Source: Labrenzia sp. THAF82
Lineage (GTDB): Bacteria; Pseudomonadota; Alphaproteobacteria; Rhizobiales; Stappiaceae
Assembly (NCBI RefSeq): GCF_009363435.1
Contig: NZ_CP045354.1
Coordinates: 6,042,501-6,106,500 of the forward strand
Direction: 5' to 3'
DNA: 64,000 nucleotides
Shown here: positions 1 through 8,357 of the stretch, in pieces
Numbering within the stretch: the first letter of the stretch is position 1
Layout of the letters: each line of letters starts with the position of its first letter
The notes under the pieces: model-generated
The model's database searches: none
The model's input: only the letters and a program-made list of their open reading frames with translations
Told to the model about the DNA's origin: nothing
Made by a program: the position numbers and the translations under genes

Positions 1-1
1 A

Positions 2-106
2 AAACCCGAAAAAGCTACCCTTTTCGAGCCCGCGCAATATAATCGGCACGCGGAGGATGTCAAACGGAAATACGGTCGAGCGCTGCTAAAAAGCACCGCG
101 GAATGA
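2..106 (+). CDS. C-terminal end of an unknown protein (5' end outside window)
   Basis: Frame 2 is open from the first bases of the window to a TGA at 104-106, giving 34 charged residues that end in ALLKSTAE. No start codon lies inside the window, so this would be the tail of a gene entering from the left. The stretch is too short to place in a family. The other two forward frames close early. It could be a chance open frame, because 34 codons is not long. Confidence 0.35.
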   Translation, partial: KPEKATLFEPAQYNRHAEDVKRKYGRALLKSTAE

Positions 107-395
107 ATCGCTTGGTGCAAGTGAGCCGGCTTTCTTCCGGCAAGTCAACTGAGAGGCTGCAATTCGCTTGTCTACGCACAAAGCTCACTCGTAGTGCTTT
201 CGTGTCCCGAACCGGGTCCAACTATGTCAAGAACGGCCTGAAAACAGGCTCAACCGTGCGTATCCGCGCGCGGATTCCAATCGGTTTCCACCGATATCGA
301 CAATCGAGGTGAAGAACTGAAATCCGGACTTGCGGGCTGTACGGAGCTTGTCTATGTTCCGCGCCACTTGAGACCCGTTTTTCTCAAAGTGCCGC
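107..395. other. Intergenic, no gene supported
   Basis: About 290 bases before the tRNA. A 69-codon forward frame starts at 103, but it has no ribosome binding site and an Arg/Ser-rich, non-protein-like composition. I see no promoter or hairpin that I would defend. Confidence 0.5.
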
Positions 396-485
396 GGAGA
401 GGTGCCGGAGTGGTTGAACGGGGCGGTCTCGAAAACCGTTGAGCGCGCAAGCGTTCCGGGGGTTCGAATCCCCCTCTCTCCGCCA
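396..485 (+). tRNA. tRNA-Ser (anticodon CGA)
   Basis: Ninety bases fold as a class II tRNA. The acceptor arm GGAGAGG pairs with TCTCTCC (last pair G-U), followed by discriminator G and an encoded CCA. The anticodon loop CTCGAAA presents CGA, reading the serine codon UCG. A long variable arm (GAGCGCGCAAGCGTTC region) and a T arm with GGTTCGAATCC are present. The long variable arm and CGA anticodon identify serine. I found no copy of its 3' end elsewhere in the window, so there is no sign that it serves as an attachment site here. Confidence 0.97.
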
Positions 486-672
486 TTTTTCATGAAGCTC
501 TGGCGTTTGCTGCACATATAGCGGTACCAGAACAACTAATTCATAATCTTCAAGGTCGAGTTTAGGTCACTCAACTTATCCATCGGGCGTATGTTGGGCA
601 AACATCTGCCAAATGGACCGAACTCGGACCAATCGAACCTTGCAGCATGACAAACTAGCGCTCGCTTAGACC

Positions 673-1050
673 CTATTCTGATTGCCAGAGTTGAACGACG
701 TTTCCTTCTGGATCTACTATGTCCTGAACAAGATACTGTCGGAATTTCCAGAGCTTTGCACCCGGAACAGGTCTGCCGCCGAACTTCAATATTTCGTGCA
801 AAGTGTCTTCAATCGAAGACGTCTCAAGTATTAGCTTCAACGGTGTTGCTGAGCGAATGGCAGGAGGGTCGTTGATGACGATCTGAGACGCAATTTCGCT
901 TGGTGCTTGAAGTATAATGAGCTCGGAACCTCTATTCGTAATGGCAGAGAACTCTCCTTTTCTTTCGTCGGTAATCTGACCACCAATTTGAAGGTAAAAC
1001 TGAGTCAGGTTTTCGAGGCTCTTTGCATATAAAACTGCGCCTTTTAGCAT
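673..1050 (-). CDS. VOC / glyoxalase-fold protein
   Basis: 125 residues beginning MLKGAVLYAKSLENLTQFY and ending DPEGNVVQLWQSE. The opening beta-strand followed by FY in a helix, and the closing DPEGN-VVQLW strand, are the marks of the vicinal oxygen chelate fold. The substrate cannot be told. The frame runs 32 codons further upstream, but the ATG at 1050 has a purine-rich GAGAGAAG in front and starts exactly where VOC domains start, so I use it. It stands alone between the tRNA and a poorly coding stretch. Confidence 0.75.
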   Translation of the reverse strand: MLKGAVLYAKSLENLTQFYLQIGGQITDERKGEFSAITNRGSELIILQAPSEIASQIVINDPPAIRSATPLKLILETSSIEDTLHEILKFGGRPVPGAKLWKFRQYLVQDIVDPEGNVVQLWQSE

Positions 1051-1149
1051 TTTATTCTTCTCTCTCGGGTGACCGATTAGCCGACATTCGTGCCACTTGC
1101 ACCATTTGGTACTTTGAGCTGATTGCAGACTTTGACTCTTGTTCAATTC

Positions 1150-1278
1150 CTACATGGGAGATACTTCAGCGTATTCCTCGTCTGGCTCCGCTAGGGCCGT
1201 TAGAATTGCTCCCCAGCGCTCCAGCTCTCCGGAAATGTCGCCAAAAAGGTTCCGACATTCTCCCAGCAGGTCCGCCAT
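1150..1278 (-). CDS. Short hypothetical peptide, possible gene remnant
   Basis: 42 codons from ATG at 1278 to TAG at 1150-1152. The peptide begins MADLLGECRNLFGDISGE and is rich in Glu, Asp, Leu and Ala with a natural, helix-like composition, unlike the shadow frames around it. The frame stays open nine more codons upstream to a TGA. It lies 15 bases downstream of another short protein-like frame in a different phase, so the two may be pieces of one broken gene. No family recognised. Confidence 0.3.
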   Translation of the reverse strand: MADLLGECRNLFGDISGELERWGAILTALAEPDEEYAEVSPM

Positions 1279-1292
1279 TTTCCAAAAATGCG

Positions 1293-1406
1293 CTATTGTT
1301 TGCGATATTCATAGCCGCTCCAGATCAATGACTTCTCGTTTTTCAAAACCCATTTTCCGACGTCCAGTTGAGCCATCAAATGCAGGCCGTAAGGTTTTTT
1401 CATCAT
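1293..1406 (-). CDS. Short hypothetical peptide, possible gene remnant
   Basis: 37 codons from tandem ATGs at 1401-1406 to a TAG at 1293-1295. The peptide starts MMKKPYGLHLMAQLDVGKWV and ends SGYEYRKQ, a balanced composition with aromatic residues. An AGGCA about ten bases upstream could be a weak ribosome site. It is followed closely by the 42-codon frame at 1150-1278. It is either a genuine tiny gene or the front of a decayed one; I do not recognise it. Confidence 0.3.
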   Translation of the reverse strand: MMKKPYGLHLMAQLDVGKWVLKNEKSLIWSGYEYRKQ

Positions 1407-1646
1407 ACGCAAGTGCCTTCTTTCCGAACAAAACTACCGTGTGTCTTGGAAACGTGGACATTCGCATCAACTACCGCCTGCGAAAACAGCTTCTGAACAA
1501 CGCGCCCTGTGTATTGAGGTTCTGTAAGGCCGTTCCTATATTCAGCAGAGACACGAGATCCGGTAGAGATACAAGGAACTGGAACAAGACGATGGACCAC
1601 ACGCTCACCACCTGAACCCAGAGGTTTGCAATCGTGAGCATCTTCC

Positions 1647-3221
1647 ATGTCTTCTATCGTTATCGCCAACCTGAGTTGGCAAACTCCTGACAACACCTTT
1701 CTTTTCGACAATTTGAATCTGACTTTCGGGCCGGTCCGAACGGGACTTGTCGGTCGAAACGGTACAGGCAAGACGACCCTCTTGCGTCTGATCTGCGGTG
1801 AGATCGCTCCTGTGAGCGGCAAGATCATTAAACCGCCATCGGTCGGTTTCCTCCGGCAGGATCCTGCACAGCACCCCAACGAGACGCTAGCCGATCTATT
1901 CGATGTTCGTGATCAACTCGCCCTTCTGGATCGTGCGGAACGCGGTGAGGCAACGGCGGAAGATCTGGCAAATACTGATTGGACATTGGAGGCCCGACTG
2001 GGCGCAGCCCTCTCAAACCTGGGGCTCGAACAGCCTATCGACCTGCCGGTCAGTTCCCTCTCCGGTGGGCAGCGCACGCGTGCGGCTCTCGCCGCGCTGA
2101 TGTTCGCAGAACCGGATGTACTCTTGCTGGATGAACCAACCAATCACCTCGACGAAGCGGGACGCCGCAGTGTGATCGACGCACTACGGGCGTGGAACGG
2201 TTGCGCGATTATTGCCAGCCACGACCGGATTTTGCTGGGGGCGATGGACGCAATCGTCGAGCTGACGAGCCTTGGTGCGCGCAGCTACGGTGGCAATTAC
2301 GAAACCTATCGCCAAATGAAAGCCGCTGAATTGGCACACTCCGAAGCCGAACTCGCGCGGGCAGAACAGGCCGTCACACATACGCAAGCACGTGCGCAGC
2401 TGGCCATGGAACGAAAGGCCCGCACCGACCGGCAAGGCAAACAACTCCGCGCATCCGGCAGCCAGTCCAAGCTCATTCTAAATGCTGCAAAAGAACGAAG
2501 TCAGTCTTCAGGCAGTGCTGCAGCACGTCTTAAACGCCGCCAGGCCCAGGCCGCCGCTGATGCTTTGGAAGCGGCGCAGAAGTCCGTCGAGATCTTGCAG
2601 CCCCTCAAGATGGATATTCCTCCATCCGGACTTGCTGCCGGTCGTGATGTGCTGCGCGTTGAGGACCTCAGGTTCCGATATTCAGGTGGGGCACCCCTGC
2701 TTCAGGACGTATCCTTTGCGGTTCGCGGACCGGAACGTGTCGCGATTGAAGGCAGGAATGGGTCGGGCAAATCGACTTTACTTGCGTGCATCCACGGCGA
2801 TCTTCAACCACAAAGCGGATCTGTCTCGGTTCATGTTCCAACGGCACTTTTGGATCAGGATCTTAGCCTGCTGAAACCGGAAGAGACCGTACGAGACGCC
2901 TTTGCGCGGCTCGACCCGGATGCCGGCGAGAATGAGCGACGGGCGATCCTGGCGCGATTTCTGTTTCGAGGAGATGACGCAAAGCAGAAGGTCGGATCTC
3001 TCAGCGGCGGACAGCGCTTGCGCGCTGGTCTTGCCTGCACGCTCGGACATAGCAGACCACGCCAGCTCTTGCTGCTGGATGAGCCGAACAATCATCTCGA
3101 CATCGAGGCGATCGAAATTCTTGAAAGGGCGTTGACCGACTACGATGGCGCGATCCTGGTTGTCAGTCACGATGAAGCATTTCTGCAGAACATTGGCGTG
3201 GAACGAACGCTTTCCCTTTGA
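1647..3221 (+). CDS. ABC-F family ATPase (ribosome-associated type)
   Basis: 524 residues with two ABC ATPase domains and no membrane segments. Domain 1 has Walker A GRNGTGKTT at about 36-44, an LSGGQRTR signature and Walker B LLLDEPTNHLD. Domain 2 has GRNGSGKST, LSGGQRLR and LLLLDEPNNHLD. Between them is the charged linker, rich in Ala, Glu, Arg and Lys, that marks ABC-F proteins acting on the ribosome as translation factors or antibiotic-resistance proteins rather than as transporters. The length fits the YheS/Uup/EttA group. Which member it is cannot be settled here. The start ATG is preceded by only a weak GTGAGC. Convergent with the acetyltransferase at 3262-3738. Confidence 0.9.
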   Translation: MSSIVIANLSWQTPDNTFLFDNLNLTFGPVRTGLVGRNGTGKTTLLRLICGEIAPVSGKIIKPPSVGFLRQDPAQHPNETLADLFDVRDQLALLDRAERGEATAEDLANTDWTLEARLGAALSNLGLEQPIDLPVSSLSGGQRTRAALAALMFAEPDVLLLDEPTNHLDEAGRRSVIDALRAWNGCAIIASHDRILLGAMDAIVELTSLGARSYGGNYETYRQMKAAELAHSEAELARAEQAVTHTQARAQLAMERKARTDRQGKQLRASGSQSKLILNAAKERSQSSGSAAARLKRRQAQAAADALEAAQKSVEILQPLKMDIPPSGLAAGRDVLRVEDLRFRYSGGAPLLQDVSFAVRGPERVAIEGRNGSGKSTLLACIHGDLQPQSGSVSVHVPTALLDQDLSLLKPEETVRDAFARLDPDAGENERRAILARFLFRGDDAKQKVGSLSGGQRLRAGLACTLGHSRPRQLLLLDEPNNHLDIEAIEILERALTDYDGAILVVSHDEAFLQNIGVERTLSL

Positions 3222-3261
3222 CGCCAAAATTGAGCGTTTACCTGGCGATCAAGTCTGGTTG

Positions 3262-3738
3262 TTATTGATCGGTCTCAAGTCGGAACTTAAGGAATTTTGC
3301 ACCGTCATACTCAATCTCGCCGATACAGTGCGCTCCAATCCGCTTGAGAGCCCCCAGGTTCTTGCGGGATGGCGGCAACAGAAATGTCACGAATGGAATG
3401 CGTTCGTCAGCTTTCGCAAACTCCAACGCCTTTTTCGATATCGAAGTTCCCAGACCGAAGGCATCGGGCCGCAGAACCAGTCCGAAATCCCACTCATCAC
3501 CCTCTTTCTGAAAACCGCCCCAACCAACATAGCGGCCATCTGACAATATCGCCCAGTGGCCGAGCCCATCGCGCTCCCAGCACTTTTCCTTCTGAGCAAC
3601 AAAATTCGCCACAGCTGCCGCGTCCCATTCGAATGTCAAAAGCGGCATGTGTTCCGCGACCCTTGGGTCAGACATGTGAGACTCAATCTCGGCGGGCTCA
3701 ATGTCAGGCAGACGGGCAAAAGCGATGTTGTGTCTCAA
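3262..3738 (-). CDS. GNAT-family N-acetyltransferase
   Basis: 158 residues. The order of elements fits the GNAT fold: an N-terminal strand-helix, a middle stretch with GHWAILSDGRYVGWGGFQ, then a strand and an acetyl-CoA loop around LRPDAFGLGTS, and a C-terminal KNLGALKRIG helix typical of the RimJ/RimL-like branch. The substrate is unknown. The first codon appears to be TTG at 3738, with AAGGGAAC upstream; the next in-frame Met is about 21 residues in and would lose the first strand. The gene ends 40 bases from the end of the ABC-F gene. Confidence 0.75.
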   Translation of the reverse strand: MRHNIAFARLPDIEPAEIESHMSDPRVAEHMPLLTFEWDAAAVANFVAQKEKCWERDGLGHWAILSDGRYVGWGGFQKEGDEWDFGLVLRPDAFGLGTSISKKALEFAKADERIPFVTFLLPPSRKNLGALKRIGAHCIGEIEYDGAKFLKFRLETDQ

Positions 3739-4144
3739 GGCAAGTTCCCTTGGCAGTTAAATGATGGACTAGCGGTGTCCTGCTCGAGCAGCGAACAGCG
3801 CGGTCTTAAGTTGACCATTTCATCCACTCATATGTGGTGGCCGGGCGCAATTTGGAGAGCCAGTCTGTTGAGCGTTTGTCAAAAGCCGCGGTGAATTTTA
3901 GACGTTACTTTTTCCATCCGTCCGAAATCTGAATGGCCAAATGGCCTACAAAAGTGCTCTCAGCCTGATCACATCAATGTCTGCTTTGGTGCGGCATTCA
4001 ACCAACAGGCATTTTGGCGGGCGTGTGCGAGCGCGCAAGAGACCGCCGTGAAGGTCAGATCGCAATTGAGCCCAAATGTGTGTTGCTCTACTTAATAAGG
4101 CAACAAACTCGTTGCACAAATACCTCTGGAAGGGCAGTCACAGC
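3739..4144. other. Intergenic, no gene supported
   Basis: About 400 bases between two divergently oriented small genes. Forward frames here have no ribosome sites and no protein-like composition. GGAAGGG at 4130-4136 is the ribosome site of the next gene. No palindromic operator noticed. Confidence 0.5.
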
Positions 4145-4558
4145 ATGATTGCATACGTCACTGTTGGTGCTGATGACATCGCGCGGGCAAAGCAGTTCTA
4201 CTCCGCGTTTCTGCCGGCCCTTGACTATACGCTGGAAGAGAGTCCCGAGGGCCTGAGCTATACGCTGCCTGTCAAATCAGGACAGTCTGCCGTTCAGCCG
4301 GAATTCTATGTCAAACCTCCCTTTGACGGAAATACGGCGTCCGCTGGCAACGGCGCCATGATTGCCTTTGAAGCTCGCAGTCAGCAGCAGGTTCGAGACC
4401 TTCACGCCGCTGCGCTCGCCGCAGGCGGCACTGACGAGGGCCAGCCGGGCTTCCGTGCCTCATACGGTCCCCGTTTTTACGTCGGCTACCTTCGCGATCC
4501 GCAGGGCAACAAGATTGCACTTTTCTCCAGCAATCCTGATGAGCCCGGACGGGACTGA
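4145..4558 (+). CDS. VOC / glyoxalase-fold protein
   Basis: 137 residues starting MIAYVTVGADDIARAKQFYS and closing GYLRDPQGNKIALFSSNPDE. The two-strand plus helix opening with a Phe-Tyr and the DPQGNK closing loop are standard for the vicinal oxygen chelate superfamily (lactoylglutathione lyase-like, bleomycin-resistance-like). The start is the ATG at 4145, nine bases after GGAAGGG; the frame runs upstream but the VOC domain begins at this Met. The 44774-45169 gene is a second member with a similar ending. Confidence 0.8.
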   Translation: MIAYVTVGADDIARAKQFYSAFLPALDYTLEESPEGLSYTLPVKSGQSAVQPEFYVKPPFDGNTASAGNGAMIAFEARSQQQVRDLHAAALAAGGTDEGQPGFRASYGPRFYVGYLRDPQGNKIALFSSNPDEPGRD

Positions 4559-5246
4559 TCGCAGCATGATTTCCTGATGCTCAAGTGCTTGGAAAGGCAA
4601 GTTGACCTTGCCTAGAGCAACGTTCTGCAGGGTCGGCGGCGGAAAATTGACAGACTAAGTATGAGCGAGATTTTCAATTATGAATAGATAACTTTCAAAT
4701 ATCTAATGATAATGTATATTAAAATATTTCAATATTACTCGAAGATATATAATATATCTGATAAAATATATTTAATTTTTCTACTTATTAATTTAATTTA
4801 CTAACTCCTACGTAATTTTAAGACAAGAAGACTATTCTTAAGTTTAAAAGCATTGCGTTGGGTTGCAGACAGCACCGAACTGTTGAGCAGTGTAGTTGAG
4901 GAAGAGCGTTTTTGCCGAACAATAAGCATTGCATTTTCCACTAACTCACATCCTCGACGCGCTGCATATGGCAACTAAAACCAAAAAAACTCACACAATG
5001 TATTCTAGTCGCTTGCAAAAGATTTGCAGTGTGGCGTGCTTAAATAGTTGTTTCACGCACAAACTGAACCGATCAGGGGGAATACTTAAATTGTGTGTTG
5101 AAGTGTTGAGATACACCACGTTTAGTGAGTCTCGACTTCTCAGGTAGCCGTCGGTATTGGATTTTTGACCTCAGGGGCTCAACGGGCTCTGACTTGTCGT
5201 TTGAGCGCGATTGCAAAGAGCTGGACCACCCTTAGCCTTTTCGGAC
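4559..5246. other. Long intergenic stretch with an AT-rich island
   Basis: About 690 bases without a gene I can defend. From roughly 4660 to 4860 the sequence is strongly AT-rich, with runs such as AATATATCTGATAAAATATA, in marked contrast with the GC-rich genes on both sides. A 72-codon forward frame at 4929-5147 lacks a ribosome site and protein-like composition. There is no direct repeat, transposase or tRNA at the edges. Confidence 0.6.
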
Positions 5247-6527
5247 CTAGTCGAACAGCGACGGCAGGTACATTGAGAACGCCGGCACGTAGGTGATCAG
5301 CATAAGGGCCACGAACAGTGCCAGATAGAACGGCCAGATGGATTTCAGGGCCTCTTCGATCTTGATCTTGCCGACGGCGCAGCCAACGAAAAGACAGGTG
5401 CCGACAGGCGGTGTGCACAGTCCGAGACCAAGATTGACCAGCATCATGATGCCGAACTGCACCGGGTCCATACCAAGGTCACGAGCGATTGGCAGGAAAA
5501 TCGGTGTGCAGATCAGGATCAGGGCAGCCATGTCCATGATCATTCCGAGCATGAGCAACATCAGATTGATCATCAACAGGATGGCGATCTTGTTTTCGGA
5601 GATACCGAGGAGAAATTCGCTGAGTTTTGTCGGCACCTGATAAAGCGCCAGAAGATAGGCAAAAGAGCTCGCAAACCCGATCAGGATCATCACCATCGCG
5701 GTTGTTCTGAGGGCCGAGGTGACGGAGACGACAAATTCGTTCCATCCGAGCGTTCGATAGGCAACGGCTGTCAGAACGAGCGCATAGATGGCACCGAAGG
5801 CGCCGGACTCAGTGACGGTGAAGATGCCGGACAACACGCCGCCGACAATGATCACGGCTGTGATCAGGCCCGGGATTGCAGTGATGGCCGTTTGCGCAAC
5901 GACCTGCCAGCCAGGGAAAGGTTCAGATCCGTAATTGTGTTTCAAAGCCACGAAGTAGGCGGCAATAGCCAGACACAGGCACATGAGAATGCCCGGAATC
6001 ACGCCAGCCAGAAACAATTTGGAGATCGAGATGCCCCCACCGGCGGCAACAACGAAAATGATCATGTTGTGGCTCGGCGGAATAACAATGCCTGCGATAG
6101 ACGATGTCACGGTCACGTTAACCGCGTAGTCCGGCCGGTAGCCCTTTTCCTTCATGACAGGAATGAGCAGCGATCCAAGCGCCGAGATATCTGCAATGGC
6201 AGAGCCGGAAATGCCGCCGAACAGCATGCTTGAGAATATATTGACCGATGCCAAACCGCCGCGAATATGGCCGACCAGTGAGGATGCGAACTTAACAAGC
6301 CGGACGGCGATCCCGCCATGCAGCATCAGTTCTCCGGCAAACACGAAAAACGGGATGGCCAGCAATGAAAAGGTGGTGACCCCCGAAATGGTCCGCTGAA
6401 AGGTCATCAGCAAGGGGAAGCCTTCGTACCAGAATGCCGCCGCCGCAGATATTCCCATGGCAAACGCAACAGGCACACCAAGAACGACGCTGACGGCAAA
6501 AACACCCAGCAAAATTGCGAGACCCAT
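5247..6527 (-). CDS. dctM: TRAP transporter large membrane subunit (DctM family)
   Basis: 426 residues, almost wholly hydrophobic, with the normal length and some 12-13 predicted membrane spans of a DctM subunit. Family stretches are visible: MGLAILLGVFAVSVVLGVPVAFAMG at the start region, the GGISGSAIAD loop, and NLGLGLCTPPVGTCLFV near the C-terminus. It forms the sodium-driven channel of a TRAP carrier for organic acids. Its start sits one base after the stop of the small subunit, so the two are co-translated. Placement beside the DEHU reductase and the oligoalginate lyase suggests a uronate or unsaturated uronate as substrate; that part is inference. Confidence 0.93.
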   Translation of the reverse strand: MGLAILLGVFAVSVVLGVPVAFAMGISAAAAFWYEGFPLLMTFQRTISGVTTFSLLAIPFFVFAGELMLHGGIAVRLVKFASSLVGHIRGGLASVNIFSSMLFGGISGSAIADISALGSLLIPVMKEKGYRPDYAVNVTVTSSIAGIVIPPSHNMIIFVVAAGGGISISKLFLAGVIPGILMCLCLAIAAYFVALKHNYGSEPFPGWQVVAQTAITAIPGLITAVIIVGGVLSGIFTVTESGAFGAIYALVLTAVAYRTLGWNEFVVSVTSALRTTAMVMILIGFASSFAYLLALYQVPTKLSEFLLGISENKIAILLMINLMLLMLGMIMDMAALILICTPIFLPIARDLGMDPVQFGIMMLVNLGLGLCTPPVGTCLFVGCAVGKIKIEEALKSIWPFYLALFVALMLITYVPAFSMYLPSLFD

Positions 6528-6528
6528 C

Positions 6529-7065
6529 TCAGCTTACCTTTTCTTTGTTTTCGTAGATCTCACCGCGCAAGGCGCATCGTCCGCGCAGCAGAAAGCGGGC
6601 TCCGGCAAAGACAACCATCAATCCGCCGCAAGCAACCGCAGCTGCGGTTCTTATGCTTTCAGGAATGTTGAGCATGGGCAGCAACGTCGACCAGCCGAAG
6701 TTGAAGAGCTCAAGACCAGCGACCAGCATCACGCCACCAAAGACGGCAAGCACGAAATCCGTCAGAAGCAGCAGCAATTGTCTGATCTTTGGCGGAAGAG
6801 CATCGCGAACAAGGGTGACGCCAAGGTGGGATTCCTCGTGAATGCCTACGGCAGCACCAAGGAAAGTGATGTAACAAATGAGAAGAAGAGCGAGCTGTTC
6901 AACCCAGGTGGGGGTTTGATTGAGAACGTATCGCCCGAACACGAGCCAGCCGAACGTTGCAACAAGAACGACGAGAGCCACAGACCCTACCAACACGCAG
7001 ACACGTTTCAACCAGACCAGCCAAAGTTCGAGCCGGTCCAGTAAGCTTCCGGTGTGCGACATCAT
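6529..7065 (-). CDS. dctQ: TRAP transporter small membrane subunit (DctQ family)
   Basis: 178 residues with four hydrophobic segments, the DctQ layout. The loop containing the WVEQLALLLICYITFLGAAVG stretch and a following ESHLGVT motif are typical of the family. The tandem ATG at 7060-7065 follows GGGGGAA and gives the better start; the open frame itself extends 14 codons further. It sits between dctP and dctM, with a strong hairpin separating it from dctP. Confidence 0.9.
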   Translation of the reverse strand: MMSHTGSLLDRLELWLVWLKRVCVLVGSVALVVLVATFGWLVFGRYVLNQTPTWVEQLALLLICYITFLGAAVGIHEESHLGVTLVRDALPPKIRQLLLLLTDFVLAVFGGVMLVAGLELFNFGWSTLLPMLNIPESIRTAAAVACGGLMVVFAGARFLLRGRCALRGEIYENKEKVS

Positions 7066-7082
7066 ATTCCCCCAAATAGAAA

Positions 7083-7113
7083 GGGGCCGTGCCGGAAGGT
7101 TCAGCACGGCCCC
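7083..7113 (-). terminator. Intercistronic hairpin between dctP and dctQ
   Basis: A perfect 10-bp inverted repeat, GGGGCCGTGC (7083-7092) with GCACGGCCCC (7104-7113), around an 11-base loop. It lies in the 57-base gap after dctP, with no long T run. In TRAP operons such stem-loops commonly stabilise the binding-protein message or partly stop transcription so that dctP is made in excess; I infer that role here. Confidence 0.7.
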
Positions 7114-7122
7114 TATCCGCTA

Positions 7123-8121
7123 TTATTCTGCGTTTTTGAACATCTCGACAAGTCCGGCCAGATCCGGGCTCTGCTCAAGGAATTGCGCATAAACCGGTTC
7201 CATGGCTGCCTGGAATGCTGCCTTGTCAGCAATCTCGTTCACGGCGACACCACCTTCAGCGACTTTGGCCATGCTTGCAGCTTCCCGCTCCTGCCACAGC
7301 TTGCGCTGAAGCTCGGTGCTGTTGCGGCCGGCCTCAATGACAATTGCCTGCTGCTCAGGCGTCAGGGAATCGAAGGTCCGCTTGCTCATGCACAGGCACT
7401 CGGGAATGATCAGGTGCTGTGTCAGGGAATAAAATTGAGCAACCTCGAAATGGTTGGTGGATTCGTAGGACGGTGGATTGTTCTCTGCGCCGTCCACGAC
7501 GCCGGTCTTGATTGCCTGATAGACTTCCGCGAAGGCCATTGGGGTTGCGTTTCCACCCATGGAGTCAACCATGCCGACGAAGAGATCGTTGTTCATGACG
7601 CGGATCTTCATGCCTGTCAGATCAGCAGGTTCCGTGATCGCTTTTGCGGATGTGTAGAATGAACGGGCGCCGGCATCATAATATCCGAGCGCAACAAGGC
7701 CTTTGGCCTCCAGACCTTTGCTGAGCGCCTTGCCCGGCTCACCGTCCATGACTTCATACATTTGCGAAACGCTTTTGAAGATGAACGGCAGCGACACCAC
7801 GTTTGCTTCCGGAACAACCTGACCCATCGGCCCAAGGCTGAAGACACCGAAATCGATCACGCCGAGACGGGTTTGCTCGATTGCGTCGGGCTGCGAACCA
7901 AGCACGCCCGCATGGAAGACTTTACCGCTTATTTCGCCGCCGGTTTTTTCGTCGACCTCTTTCAGGAATGCTTCCATTCCGTGTGAAACAGGGTAGTCCT
8001 CGACATGGATATTCCAGCCGCGCAAGTCACGTGCTTCGGCAGCAACGGTTGCGAATGCAAGGCTTGCGGCAACGACTGAACCAAACAGCATGCCAGCTTT
8101 CTTTGAATTGAACAGGGTCAT
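7123..8121 (-). CDS. dctP: TRAP transporter substrate-binding protein (DctP family)
   Basis: 332 residues. An N-terminal Sec signal (KKAGMLFGSVVAASLAFATVAAEA) leads to a periplasmic TRAP-binding fold. Characteristic features are GGEISGKVFHAGVLGSQPDAIEQ, the KIRVMNN stretch with Arg-174, which in DctP proteins grips the substrate carboxylate, and the EVYQAIKTGVVDGAEN helix. First gene of a dctP-Q-M operon. The ATTTGTAAA-type motif pair at 8159-8176 lies just upstream, which ties it to the alginate/GntR group. Confidence 0.93.
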   Translation of the reverse strand: MTLFNSKKAGMLFGSVVAASLAFATVAAEARDLRGWNIHVEDYPVSHGMEAFLKEVDEKTGGEISGKVFHAGVLGSQPDAIEQTRLGVIDFGVFSLGPMGQVVPEANVVSLPFIFKSVSQMYEVMDGEPGKALSKGLEAKGLVALGYYDAGARSFYTSAKAITEPADLTGMKIRVMNNDLFVGMVDSMGGNATPMAFAEVYQAIKTGVVDGAENNPPSYESTNHFEVAQFYSLTQHLIIPECLCMSKRTFDSLTPEQQAIVIEAGRNSTELQRKLWQEREAASMAKVAEGGVAVNEIADKAAFQAAMEPVYAQFLEQSPDLAGLVEMFKNAE

Positions 8122-8158
8122 TGGTTCCTCCCTTTTGACCTGATAAAACGATACGCAA

Positions 8159-8176
8159 TTTACAAATATTTACAAG
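8159..8176 (-). promoter_or_regulatory. Candidate GntR-family operator upstream of dctP
   Basis: TTTACAAATATTTACAAG: two TACAA half-motifs ten bases apart, 38 bases before the dctP start. The same double motif appears at 16501-16518, 16688-16705 and 18715-18730, each in front of another unit of the alginate cluster. The region is AT-rich, so chance similarity must be considered. Confidence 0.45.
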
Positions 8177-8357
8177 TTAAAAAATCAATAAAACAAATTA
8201 ATTTCGCGACTTGTTTAAGCGATTGTTTTATTTGAGATAAATTACTCCGACCTCTCGCATCTGCTTCATTGATTGGAGCATCTCAGCATTGCGCCAATCG
8301 GGTCGCGGGAGATTGCAGGCCGGCATATGGGGGCCTCAGAAGCCCCCTCGCCAATCG

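Larger units (their letters stand above)
1051..1646. other. Poorly coding stretch with short or decayed frames
   Basis: About 600 bases between the VOC gene and the ABC-F gene. Long open frames on both strands here are Arg/Ser-rich and start without ribosome sites. The protein-like content is two short minus-strand peptides (listed separately, 1150-1278 and 1293-1406) and a stretch in another minus frame, 1403-1560, ending VSKTHGSFVRKEGTCV. Adjacent fragments in different frames suggest an old gene broken by frameshifts, but I cannot name it. Confidence 0.4.

Noticed and set aside
396..485. tRNA-Ser as an integration site for a genomic island
   Set aside because: No integrase next to it and no repeat of the tRNA 3' end found downstream.
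227..535. A 102-codon minus-strand frame containing GIRTPGTLARSTVFETAP
   Set aside because: It is the antisense of tRNA-Ser. The peptide is a familiar false annotation produced opposite tRNA-Ser genes.
1139..1615. A 158-codon plus-strand frame before the ABC-F gene
   Set aside because: Arg/Ser-rich composition, no ribosome site, and it opposes the more protein-like short minus-strand frames.
4929..5147. A 72-codon plus-strand frame after the AT-rich island
   Set aside because: No ribosome binding site, unbalanced composition and no neighbours; probably chance.
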